A stretch of DNA of 64,000 nucleotides from Setaria digitata (Eukaryota > Nematoda > Chromadorea > Rhabditida > Setariidae). The stretch is from positions 186,001-250,000 of the forward strand of contig RCAB01000021.1 of NCBI GenBank assembly GCA_003640385.1, read 5' to 3'. A model generated the notes under the pieces. The model searched no databases. It saw nothing but the letters and a program-made list of their open reading frames with translations, and was not told the origin of the DNA. Shown here piece by piece: positions 13,541 through 25,200 of this stretch. Position numbers and translations under genes: made by a program. Every line of letters starts with the position of its first letter. Positions within the stretch are counted from its first letter, which is position 1.

Positions 13541-15262
13541 CTAGCTACTGTAGGCTATTATTACACAATCAACAGGAGCGAAAAATGAAACAACAGCGAC
13601 TTGCACAGAAGTAGCTGGCGACATTATTGAGTGATGATGACACCTAGATGGATCGCACAACTTATCTAAGCAAAAATGGAACTGTGGACAGAAATGAGTG
13701 GTATAATTAAGCAGATACTGATAAGAAAACTGTGAAGCCAAGAAGAGTTCGCTTATTATCATTATAGTTAGGCTTGCTAGTAGCTGATGAATATGAGGCC
13801 TTTCCATCATGTTTATGTAAGCTGAAGAGTAGTGGAGCGAATGAGAATGGCCCATCCATCCTGTAATTGTCCCAAACCCATTACTTTATAGTCCCACCTT
13901 GCTAACACCTGTCCAATCAGTCTATTTAGAATATAATCTAAGCTTTCCTCAGACATTCCCGAGATATCGCGTTATGTCAAATATGCAGCATCTCTCGTTT
14001 CTGCCAAATGGATATGTTAGTGAGTGCTTCAGCAGGGTGATACGAGAAGTGCAACGAAAGAATTTATTCCCGAAATATTTCAAGCAAATCAGAAATTAAA
14101 CACGTTGTAGCCATTTGTTAAGGTAAGCTGATTTAAGATGAATTAAATAAACTTCTTAAATGAGCTAACCATGGTTATCCGGTAGTATTCTGGAACAAAA
14201 GGATTGCTAGAATGTGAAAGAATTTCTGGGTCGATATTTTCCCATTATAACACATGTGCGGTAATTTTTATAATTAATTAAATAATCATCAAAAATAATC
14301 AAATATGGGTTAGTTCAATAACAAACTTCAGAATGCTTGTAGTGCACTTATTTTTAAATCGTAGAAAATGCGCTATTTCGGAGTGAAATTAGTAAATTTT
14401 CGCTACTTTAAAATATAATATAGATTAATATTACTAACGGATAGAAAATATTTGCTAACTTCAACTCTGTATTCTTTTAGAACTTTCTGAAGTCTTCCAC
14501 CCTTAAGGCTTATGATTTCAAATAGTTATAAACCTCTGTTCGCAAGTCACGTTTTAGTTTTCTTCGCAAATAAAAAGAACAAACTTTAGTTTAAAAAAAA
14601 TTGAAGAACACAGGAATGGTTTGCAATACAATTGAAGGGAAGAAAGAGTTTGTTAAGTAAATCAATTGAAAATCATTACAGCCATCGGACAAAATTTACG
14701 AAAATGCAATAAAGACATTTCTCAGTCAGCAATTTTCACAATAATCTATTTCATTTTTCCCTGATGTCACTGATAACGATATCAGTTTATTCCTATCATT
14801 GCCTGTGTTACCATGTTTCATGAACGTATAAATAATTTGAAACGTCACGAACTTTCTTTTTCTGACTTTTATATAAGAAGAGTATCGTTGGAAAGCGATA
14901 TATGCTTAGACACTTCCTAACGGTCAGCAGATTTATAAGTTTTTCTGATAACCCATTTACACGTCCTTTAGATCTACAAACGCGTCAGTTTTGATCGGGG
15001 CTGTATAAGTCTAATTTGTTTTTTGAAAAAGGAAATTAAGAAATCACTTAAATAATTTAATCATAATTTCTCATAATGGTTTTTAATCACCGGAAATAAC
15101 TTGTTTTTTTTTTTTTGGCTTGAAGCCAAAGCATAGTATCAGCCTTAACCCTGCTCAGAAGAATAAACTGTTCAGAAGAGCAATGTAGGAAAAATCAAAA
15201 AATTTACCTCCCAAAATCAACGCCAAAAATAGAACCACTATGTGCAGTAGCACTTTACCCAT
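13541..15262 (-). CDS. Candidate small secreted protein, two exons
   Basis: The exon at 15208-15262 encodes an excellent signal peptide (MGKVLLHIVVLFLALILG) and ends at a GTAAAT donor in phase 1. The next open exon in matching phase is 13541-13860, after acceptor ATTACAG. Joined, they give exactly 375 bases, 124 residues plus stop. The mature part starts GWMGHSHSLHYSS and holds five cysteines in its C-terminal half (around FCPQFHFC and KLCDPSRC). The signal exon is convincing. The pairing with the second exon rests only on phase and splice sites, and the second exon's composition is not clearly protein-like. The 1.35-kb intron is long for this window. I do not recognise the product. Confidence 0.3.
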
Positions 15263-16653
15263 GCCCTGTTCTTTGCAATTTTCAAAAATTTGCGGTTGAA
15301 AACAAATAAATCAAACATGTGATCAATTAATTGCGCAAAAAAAAATCTCTTTTAATGATGAAAACATAGAATATTAGTACCTAACTTAAGTTAGTGAATA
15401 TTAGTGGTTATGTGCAAATTAGCAGTACCACTAGTCCTCAACTTTATTCTTATTTGAATGAGAAGATAATTTCATGTGGTATAAACAGGAACCTAATTTT
15501 TGACTTTCAGTAATGCGATCATTTCTCACTTAACAAATGTAGAAATTAATTTGATTGGGGCATTAAAAAAATAGTGATGATTTTCTATTCATCTTAGAAA
15601 CTGATAAATTTCATTTGAAAAAGTTGGAACTCCAGATTAAAAAGAATGAAAAATTTTAAATAGAAATTGAAACAAGGCGATGAAACCAAAATTCGACTAA
15701 TGGAAGCAAATTTCGAACTTAAGTTGGAACTGAAAGTACCAAATGGATATGTGATTTACCGATCCAACTTTCATCTTGGAATAATACAGGACACAAGGAT
15801 GGTTGTAATCAAAATGAAATTATGGCACCTATCAGATACTTATCACGTTGTTCACAAATGCTTTATACAGACTAAATAAATGACTCCGTAAGGTTATTTC
15901 TCAAAAAAAGGACGGATTAGGAAGAATAAGCTTGCATTAGAATGTGCCGTAATTAATTTGATAATCGACAACTTAAAACATTTCTTTCCTTTGGAAAAGT
16001 CATCGTTAATTTGTTAATCAGTCGTACCGATCCTTTCTCCATTTAAGAATTTGCACAACCAAAGTATTTCTTGCCGAAGGACAGTTTATATTATTTCTCT
16101 GCTTAAGTCAACGTAGGGAGAAAAATGAAACTTTGGATGCCTATTTCGAATTGTTTCCAAATTTTCCTCTAAAACTGATAAGCTTTCCTCTCCATTCTCT
16201 GTGCTCTTATCAGCCATATTTGTTCAAACTGAATCATTTAATGTAATCATTTATTGAATTTATTAAAGTATATTTCTATCTTCTTCCACCCTTGCTATTG
16301 AAGTTTCTAAATATTTTATCAACAATGAATAAAAATTTGAATGCTAACACAACCATACTCCTTTAGGACGTTCATTCGTGAATGAAACTTTGTAACTCAC
16401 CATTTCCAATCAAATTTATTGTTTTATCTTTGATTTCTTTTTTAGATTCAATGAGTACTTTAAATGCTACTGCTAACAGAATAGAATTTTAGGAATCTGA
16501 AAAGACTAAGGATTCGATTTCACTCATTTTTTTCCTTTTTACTGCATTAAATTAAACAGTTCTACGCCAAGAAAATCAATAAATGAAGTCGTTTTTCAGT
16601 AATACACCTTTAAAATTTATTTCTTTTCTCGAAATCACATATGTTATTCATTA

Positions 16654-16840
16654 TTATGTAATTGGTAGTATCTGCGGTGGCTGTGAAGGATCATATCCAG
16701 GTGGTACGTTGTGTACTACCGGTCTAGGATCTTCACACAACGAATGCATCACGTCTGCACTTCTTGTTGATCCAGATACTAAGATACTACGACATATTCG
16801 CGGCAGCAGACCATCAAGGACCACAATCATAATTACTACA
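16654..16840 (-). CDS. Candidate 3' terminal exon, proline-rich C-terminus
   Basis: Following an acceptor (GTACCTCAG), 61 codons run to a TAA stop. The segment has a short hydrophobic stretch (VVIMIVVLDGLL) and a plausible C-terminus (CEDPRPVVHNVPPGYDPSQP, then PQILPIT). It would need an upstream exon ending in phase 2, which I could not find. The plus strand is also open here, so the strand call is tentative. Confidence 0.25.
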
Positions 16841-17685
16841 CTGAGGTACAATATTCCAACCTCAATTTTTGAATTAGATGACAAAGTCCTCCCTTCCAGT
16901 CAATTTTCATTTTCCGGATATTTGACCTTTCAAATCCTTTACCTTATTCCTATATCTATCTAAACTCGGTAAATGGTAATTCCATATTAAGAACTTTCTT
17001 CCCGCAATAATGAAAGTAAGAACAAAAATCATGTTGCACTAGATACTGACTTATTGTCGGAAGTGATATGCTTATTAATTAGGCTGTCAATTAACTGCCA
17101 AGGTACTATTTATAATAGAAATATTAAAATGGCTCATATCATACCTATCCATCAATACTAATTGAAAAGCTTGAGAAGAGGCCAAAAATGTGTTTCATGT
17201 TTCCTATTTGTATTTAATCTATTAGATTAATGTCATCTCAGGTAGCATTATTCACCAGCAATGGAGAACAGCTGTTTATATTCCCTCCTAAATTATCTAA
17301 TTTTTGAAAGTAGGAAGAAGAAACATGAAACTTACATACACATACATATGTTTGAATAAGGCTGGATCCACAATTAATTCAGTAACATTTTTCCTTATTT
17401 TCTCTGAATTTAGTTTAAAAAAGATTTCTTTTGAAGCTACGGGCAATTTAATATTTATAGGCTTTGACCTGAATGAATTTATTCCCCAACCTATTCATTC
17501 GTGAGGTCTATTTCCTTATGGTCTTATTATTCTTATTTCTTCAGTGCATATTCATTCCCCTTCTTTCACCTAATTTCTAAAAGACGGCGCTTTAGTTGGA
17601 AATCACATGGAAATGGAAAACACACTCATTTTCCTGATATTTAAGTAAATGCTTTGTACTTAATCCATAAAGTATTTCTGGAAAC

Positions 17686-18027
17686 CTATACAACGACATG
17701 CCTCTTTATCACTTTGAGTGCAACAGTAGACAAGACTTGTTTTGCTCTCGGCTTTATCAGTCCTGTCCCTTGTATCGTTCTCCACTCTGAGTAACGAATA
17801 CCTGATGCGGAGACCGTATCGTTCCCATTAGCGACAGTCATCTCTTTCACGTGTGTGACATGATTTTCAACCATCAAATTATTGTCATGTGAAGTTACAA
17901 CCGTTGACTGTTTTGTGTGTTGTACTGCAACCCCAAAATGCTGAGATTTTTGTATACTACTCATCGGGAAAAATGCGAAAACTGAAAAAGTTATCACGAG
18001 AATTGTATCTACTCCGAATGAGCCCAT
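17686..18027 (-). CDS. Intact 113-residue secreted protein, unrecognised
   Basis: A single-exon ORF of 113 codons with a real ATG and TAG. The N-terminus MGSFGVDTILVITFSVFAFF is a good signal peptide. The remainder is polar, Thr/Val-rich, and carries an N-glycosylation motif (NDT) and a basic C-terminus (KVIKRHVVV). An intronless ORF of this length with a signal sequence is above background for DNA this AT-rich. I see no known domain and no AATAAA right after the stop. It lies 1.2 kb beyond the 3' end of the ATR gene on the same strand. Confidence 0.45.
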   Translation of the reverse strand: MGSFGVDTILVITFSVFAFFPMSSIQKSQHFGVAVQHTKQSTVVTSHDNNLMVENHVTHVKEMTVANGNDTVSASGIRYSEWRTIQGTGLIKPRAKQVLSTVALKVIKRHVVV

Positions 18028-19262
18028 TCAGTATTTAGGATGAACACAACTACGCGTAACGAATGCTCTATAAAGCAATAAAATAATTAGTGAAAGGGGT
18101 TAACTTTTGTAGCTCAGCCCATGCACTGCAAAGGTGATATTCAGAATATGAAAAAAAAAGGTGTCTCCCCAGTACAGTACAATTTTCAACAGTAAGTCCA
18201 ATGTATAGTACTTTGGAAAATGACCAACAACATCCATCAACTGGATGACTTTTGTAGTAGCATGGTTTAGCATAATGTTTGAATACTCAGAAACAAAAAA
18301 ATGAAATGAGAGAGCGAGAAAGTAAAATGTACTGAGAAAAGTATGAAATGCAGTTGCAAAAGGAGTAGAAACGCTTTCAGAAAAAACCCAAAAGTGAGGG
18401 ATAAAGCACAAGAAAAATGCAAAAGTACTATTGAGATTTCATCGATAGAGACAAAATAATTTGGAAGTTGTATGGCATCTAGACCGAACAAATAAAATAT
18501 CGGCTCTGAAATGCTGAAATCAAAATTTTCCAATAACAGTACAAATTAAAAGATATCTGCTGCAGGTATTCTGTTTATAAGTTGCTGAGTAGAACAAAGT
18601 GCCGAACAGTTGTTCCTACCGGTTTAGTCGCGAACAGCAAACTAAGAAGCTAGACATTATTTAAACCAGAAAAAAAAAAAAACTGTTCAAACTATGGAAG
18701 GACGAAAAAGCAAATAGAGCATAAAAAGCACATTTAAAACTTGAAAAAAAAATTCCTGGTTTAAAATTGAACAGTCCGTAAAAGAATTTGAGAAAGAGAC
18801 ATCCAATCAAAACCAGAGATAGATCAAACAGTTGTTGAAAATTAAACAGTAACAGCTCACAGATACAACTTCAGTACCAAAAAAAAAAAAAAAATGTTTC
18901 GAATGAATGATTTAACTGAGGCAAAAAAATTCTTACAAGATTCATAATTCACCATACTTTCTAGTGGTTGTCTTAAATTACTCGTAATGAGTTACGATAA
19001 AGAAGTGTTTATTTAGTAAAATTCCAGAAATAAAACTAGTCAAAAAAAACATGATTAATTTCAGATAAATCAGAATATGTGTAAGGAAATATTCGGAAAT
19101 ACTTTAACAGCTCAAAGGGCATATCACCGATTATTAAAATATCCATGATTGTAGTAATTACATAGTATCTAATTGCAAATTACATAGCATCCAATTGCAA
19201 TTTTAATTGTATTGAAATATATTGAGATAGTGAAGAAATACTGATTAAAATTTTAGAAAGTG
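18028..19262. other. Intergenic, 3' flank of the ATR gene
   Basis: No gene seen. It contains a 22-base imperfect tandem pair near 19158-19200 (shared core ATTACATAG and AATTGCAA) and several A-tracts. The part next to 19262 should be the ATR 3' UTR, but no clear AATAAA was found on the minus strand. Confidence 0.5.
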
Positions 19263-22200
19263 CTACATGAAAGGACACCAGCCAATATACATCCGAGCAA
19301 GATTTAATTCATCTCGAGCGATATCAATTAATCGACCCACTTGCCCTTCAACGCTCATTGGTGGATTGTTCGTCTCTGTGCAATAAATCTTTGGTGTTAT
19401 TATGTGACCTATAAAAAAACGATAGAACAACGATGAAATTCAATCATCAAAAAAAGTAACGAAATATATATCGGGAACAAAGAAAAGTAAACCAAATTAA
19501 ACATGAAATTGTTTCATCCAAGGAATACTAGAAACAAGCGAATGAATATAAGGTGATTCAATTTTTACTTAAGAATTCAATCCAGGCACAATATCTATTT
19601 CTTATCATTACAGAAAGAAATAAATTACTTAAAAATGAAAATTTTAAAGTCTCAGTTTTACCTAATAAACGGAAACGAATCATATCAACTGCTTCTTGTG
19701 CCTGCTGCTGAGCAGCTGGTGGTGATAATTTAGCATCGTTTCGCTTCCGCTAAAGAAAAGAACTGTCTTAAATGAATAAGAAAGGACACAGATTTATCAA
19801 GTTATATTACGCAAGGCTAACATACTTCAGTTACAAAAAGCCGTCGGAGTGGAAATAAAACATTGAAGTGTTTTATAAGGTGGAAGCTAGGATTTCGCAA
19901 ACTTGATAATATAAGAAACCTGCTTATACTGCTGAGCTCGACTTTCACTGTGCATCCATTCCAATAATGGATCATGAACAAATGTTTGTAAAACAGTGAG
20001 TAGCGCTTCGTCATGCTCACGCAATACACGAATTGTTGTTTCACATGAACGACGAAATGCGCCTTCGACACCAGTTGCTCCGAAACCAGCAACAATGTTA
20101 CGCGTCAACCGAAATGGTACTACCTGCGTTAAAATTAGAATACATAAGGAAAAGTTCAACAATACATAATTATACACAATTTAAGAACACAAAGATATTG
20201 TCACACGTGGATATTCATCATCTATTCATACAAGTACTAACAGCCTTAGCCCATCTTCAATAGTATATAAATTATCTTACCTCCGGAACATTCAAATTTT
20301 CTCCTTTGTTAAACAATAAATTGAAGTCCACATGAATCGCATCTCCACTGATTAAATCAAGTAAGAGATTTTCACCATGTCGATCTCCAAGTCCTAGTAT
20401 AAATCCTACCATACTCATCACTGCTGATGTGTATGTGAAGGCTAAACGTGCAGCGTACCAACTACATGAATCAGGAAATGAACGTCTGAAAATATCTGTA
20501 TAAATTACATTCGTCCAAAAAATCATTAAAAAAACCCATTAACGGAAAGAAAAACGAGTCCCCAACTTTTATATTGAACATTTAAGATTTCCAAGACAAA
20601 AAATGACGAAAGAGAAATAGAATTTGCAAAATTCTAGAAACGGCTACGTTTTATATTTTAATTTTTATCGAATTAGTCCTTCAAAGAAAAATCGTATTTA
20701 TCAAAAAGAGACTCTTTTACCTGAACCAATCGGGCATCACAATTGGATGCCTTGGATAATATTCAGTCCGCAGTCTTTCCAGTTTTTCTTCATCACTGCC
20801 ATTAGGTACCCACCGAGTAAACCATTCTTTATCAGACATCACACTACTGCATTTTTCTTTTAACAACAACTCTATCACACCACGATAAGTTTGGAGATTC
20901 GGAATCCATTCAATTAAACCACCCGCATCCTGTGAAATTTAAATGATTGAAAAAGATAAATTCCATTAATATAAAACTGTGTTTTCCTCAATGAACTGAA
21001 TTCTTCTTTCCTAGTTTCTAAAAAAAAAAAGAGATTAAGATTTTTCAAAATAAAAATCGTGCTGTTACTAGACAATACATATAGCAAGATTCAACTGGAA
21101 CAGAAAGGTAAAATGAGGAAACGAAACAAACTTGTAATGGAATAACATTATAGGTTCGGACATGAAGTTGCCTACGTCTTGCATCTGCATTTTGACGTAA
21201 TAACGCATTCACAACCTGGAAAAATTTTGAGTTTTAAGAGAGGAAGACGATTGTATGATATTAAGGTGATTGTGCCTTAATTCTCCTTTTGCCCTTCGTA
21301 TCACTGCAAAATTTGGCGCACTTGAATTTCACGTAATCGAAACTTCTGCTAGAATTATATTAACTTTTAAACAATGCTGATATTAATTTCTTTCCAAAAA
21401 AAAAGAAAATTATCAAATACCTCCTGTTGAATATAGTTAATAATAACTTTATCCAACAGACCTTTTTCAGTTAATTGTATAAATAAGCTAGCAATAATAC
21501 CAATATAATATTTCATGAATAAAATTTAAACAAAGCACAACACATGTTGTCTTCATGCATTCACGTATAAAGGTATTATAGGATGTTGCAAGTGACGTAC
21601 TCGATTGAAATCCATAAGACGAGCATCCTTACGTAATTCATCTTTTGCTTTACACATCAACGGGTATTTCTTACCATCGGATCCCACTAGATTTATCTTT
21701 TTGGGACGTACTAATGATTTCATTACCTGAGAAAAATTAAATTTAAATTTTATTTCCTACTTATGAGTTAGTTACAATAGTTTATCAAATAGCAAAACTG
21801 AAATATTCGAGATTTTAGCTTATATCAAAAAAATAAAATAAAATAGAATAAAAGTAGGCGATATATTCTGGTATCAAGTAAAAATGATGAGAGAGCATCC
21901 TTGAGATGTTATGAACTTTTACTTATATGATAATAATCTTTTCCTTTTTCAAGGGAGCGATAGAGATAAGGCTCGTTGAACTCACAGTGAATTCTTCATC
22001 AATTGAGTGAATATATATAGGGCAGAATTTGATATTACTCGAGGCTGTTGACATATCTGCTTCCGAATTCGTACTTGGAAATTGTGATAATGTATTCAGA
22101 ACACTGGTTGGAATTGCATGTTCGATCATTTTATGCAAAGGAACAACAACTGATGGTTGAACTAATTCCTTCTGATCTTTTCCCTCATTTCTTTCTGTTG
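19263..22200 (-). other. ATR kinase and FATC domain exons (resolved part of the ATR gene)
   Basis: Eight exons in consistent phase: 21986-22200, 21601-21726, 21132-21215, 20721-20929, 20281-20485, 19920-20123, 19662-19748 and 19263-19408. The second carries the glycine-rich GSDGK loop and the [11 protein letters not shown] segment. The third has [15 protein letters not shown]. The fifth contains the catalytic loop [13 protein letters not shown] and the metal-binding HVDFN of PIKKs. The sixth encodes [11 protein letters not shown] and the [16 protein letters not shown] block typical of ATR. The last holds the FATC domain ([16 protein letters not shown], then [15 protein letters not shown]). 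All catalytic residues expected for an active kinase are present, so the gene looks functional. Confidence 0.95.
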
Positions 22201-25200
22201 CTGAAAAAAAAAAAAAAAAAAAAAAAAAAACGGAATTTTTGAGAAAATTATTTAAAAATGAAAAATTGTCAATTATGAACATATGAGTTTTTAACTACAT
22301 TTTTTCAGTCAAAAATCCGAAAAGTATGCGGTTAACTGTTTTAGTATTTAAAATTTAGATCTTGAAAATGCAGATCTTCAAGAAATCAAAACACATACTC
22401 CAAATTGTCGAACTCATTTTACCGCTACGAAAATATTCTGATAGATAAGCATAACGTTGACTAAACGGAGATTGTGTGCCTACTGGGCAACTATCTTCAG
22501 CAACTCTACAAAAAATATGTTTCCTTAAAATTTGAAGGAAATTAACTTAAAATAGAAGAACTTCGGACTACTTCTTTTTTTTCTTCACTTTCTTGACAAT
22601 CTAGCTTGACTCGCGATTTGAATAACATTACTTATCTTTTACAGAAAAAAATGATACGATTTATTTTTTTTTCCCTCCCCCCCCCCCACTTGTTTCCTCT
22701 CTTTTTTCTACTTTCTTTAAATTTATTACCTAATAAAAGCGGCTGCAACATATTCATATTGTGCAATTAATCTTTTCAATAAACCAGTCTCATCAATACG
22801 CTTAGCTAAATCATAGACGGCACGACAGCGAGTGAAACGTAATGGTTGTTTATCAGCGTCACAACGAAAGACAGCGATGGACTGCCACAAACACTGGTGT
22901 GGATATTCTACTATTAACTTTGACAGAATTATCTGAAATTTCACCACATAGAATTATTAGTTGAGAACGGGATTTATATATTTCAGTTTTGCTTTGAAAC
23001 ATGGTTATCTCTAATACCGATTTATCCAGATGAATAATAATCCGATAAATGACAAAATCAGTAGAAAATCCGTCCGTAGGTTATCACGAAATCTAAAGTA
23101 TCGGTAACCTAACAACGAAGGGGAAAAAATAACACCGTTTATTTAAACGCTTGAGAAATTTATTATGAATTCTTGAAAAATATGAGCACGCAATACCATC
23201 TAAATCATAAGAACTAATAAATATCTAAAAGAATCACAATTGAAGAAGTATTTATCACAGGTTACCGATACTTTAGATTTCGGTAACTTTAGAGTTACCG
23301 ATAGAGTTACTTTAGAGTTACCGATACTTTAAATTTGTCGGGTATCTATTCCTTCTCATGAATATTCTTTTTGTAAATATAAAAAGGAGTACCTTTAAAG
23401 TCTGGAAGACCTCATCATCCGGATGAGTAATACGAGAAATTAGTTGAGCAAATGCTGTGTAAAACATATAATGATCAAGGCATTTGAAACCATCGTATAT
23501 CACTCCGTTCATCTGTAACAGTGTATAATTTTTTATAACTGGCTAAGTACATAGTAATAGGAGAGACTTTGTAAATTTAGGTAGTTAAATTTACGGTGTG
23601 CTTGAATTAGCATTCAAACATATCATAAATTTTCAGAAAAATTTCCACAAATTGTAAAGTTGCATAGTCAAAATAAATACCATGATTAAGTCTTATGCAC
23701 TTGACTTATTAAATCTTGCTTAAAAATATCTCTCTTGAAGGTTTGAAAACAAGAAAATCTGCTATCGAAAAACTGGTAAGAAACATTCAAGGAAGCTGTA
23801 TTCCTCTTGGAAATTCCACTCATTTTTCCGGAGTTAGTGAATTCAAAAAAAAGGTGTGGTGAAATTAGGAAAGCTTGAAGAAATAAGAAATAATACATTA
23901 GGTAAACTTAAATCATCAACAATCGAACTACAGACAGTTTTGGTTATGCGAAATCCAGGGACGGATTCATGAACTAAAAGTATAATTTTTGATGAACTCT
24001 AATAACTTGAGAATCCAAATGCTCTCAAATAAACGCATGGTGAAGGATCTAAAAATTCAATAAAAACTGCAAATTTTTGCGAAGAAAAAAATGCCTTACT
24101 TCTCTAACATCTTTATCTTCACTTCCTGAATTTTTCAGTGGAAATCCTTTTCCATGTACTTTTGCTGGTGGCTGGGTGCTTTCGTTTCCAGCCTGCAACA
24201 AATATCCAATTATCAATTTCAACAAAACAATCTTTACATGAAACAGTTGTTTAAGAAACTAAAAATTACCATCTTTTGTGTATAATCCAACCAAATGCTT
24301 AACATTCTCGGCATAACGTGAAACAAATAATTCTTTCCATTCTTCAATACTCGTCTATAAGCTTTCAAAACCAACGTAACATTATGAGCTTCAGCATTCT
24401 AAAAAAAGCATGGGGACCAAAAATCCCTAAGAGATCGAAATAACTGGATTCAAACACTAATAAATATTGAAGACTAGATTTTTTAAAAGAAGTAGAAAAC
24501 TAGACTGCTGAATTATTAAACCCAGACAAATAGAAGTGAATAATAAATCATTTGACATAGCTAAGGTTTACTTCATTCTTACTGTACAGATATTTATCCA
24601 GGAAGACGGCTACTCGATAAAATAAATCTTCAGACGGCCCAGCAATTAATGGAAGTGAGTAATATGTCTTATAAAAGTCTCCATAGCTACTGGCTCCTGC
24701 TTTCAGAGAGTATTCGGCAAATAGTAATTGAACCTGTAAAATTTTAAAATATTAAAATTTGAATACATACTACCATAAAATGATAATGGTCGATAACACA
24801 AAAAAAAAAATCAAAAGAAAAAGGCAGAAAAGGTAAAACAATCAATCTGATGTCACTCAATTTCAGAGAGCAGCATCACAATTCAGCGGCCAAAGTTATG
24901 AACAAACCATGTAATTATGGTTTATTCGGCTTTTTCGCAAAAATGAAACTACCAATTTTGTGTCAGCTCTGATTGTACCAAGATGTACACATTTTGTAAA
25001 AAATATTCAAGTAACCTTAATAAAGTTTTCATTTTCAATTCTTAATTCGCCAGAATTTTGTCGCTCACTGCAATAAACATTCCTTCCATCGCATGAGATA
25101 TTTTTTAATTGTTCAACTTTGTCCGAAAAACGTCTTTTAAGTAAATTAGAGAGAATTTGTATTGATTGGACTTGACTCCCCTGAAGGATGAATTATACTA

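Noticed and set aside
15667..15879. Plus-strand 70-codon ORF with Lys/Glu-rich start
   Set aside because: It begins at a TTG rather than ATG, has no acceptor or polyadenylation context, and no recognisable motif.
16583..16963. 126-codon plus-strand ORF containing ICGGCEGSYPGG
   Set aside because: Low-quality ends and no splice partners; the minus strand gives a better C-terminal exon with an acceptor, though neither is certain.
20033..20263. Plus-strand 76-codon ORF
   Set aside because: It lies opposite the ATR kinase exon, whose protein match is unambiguous.
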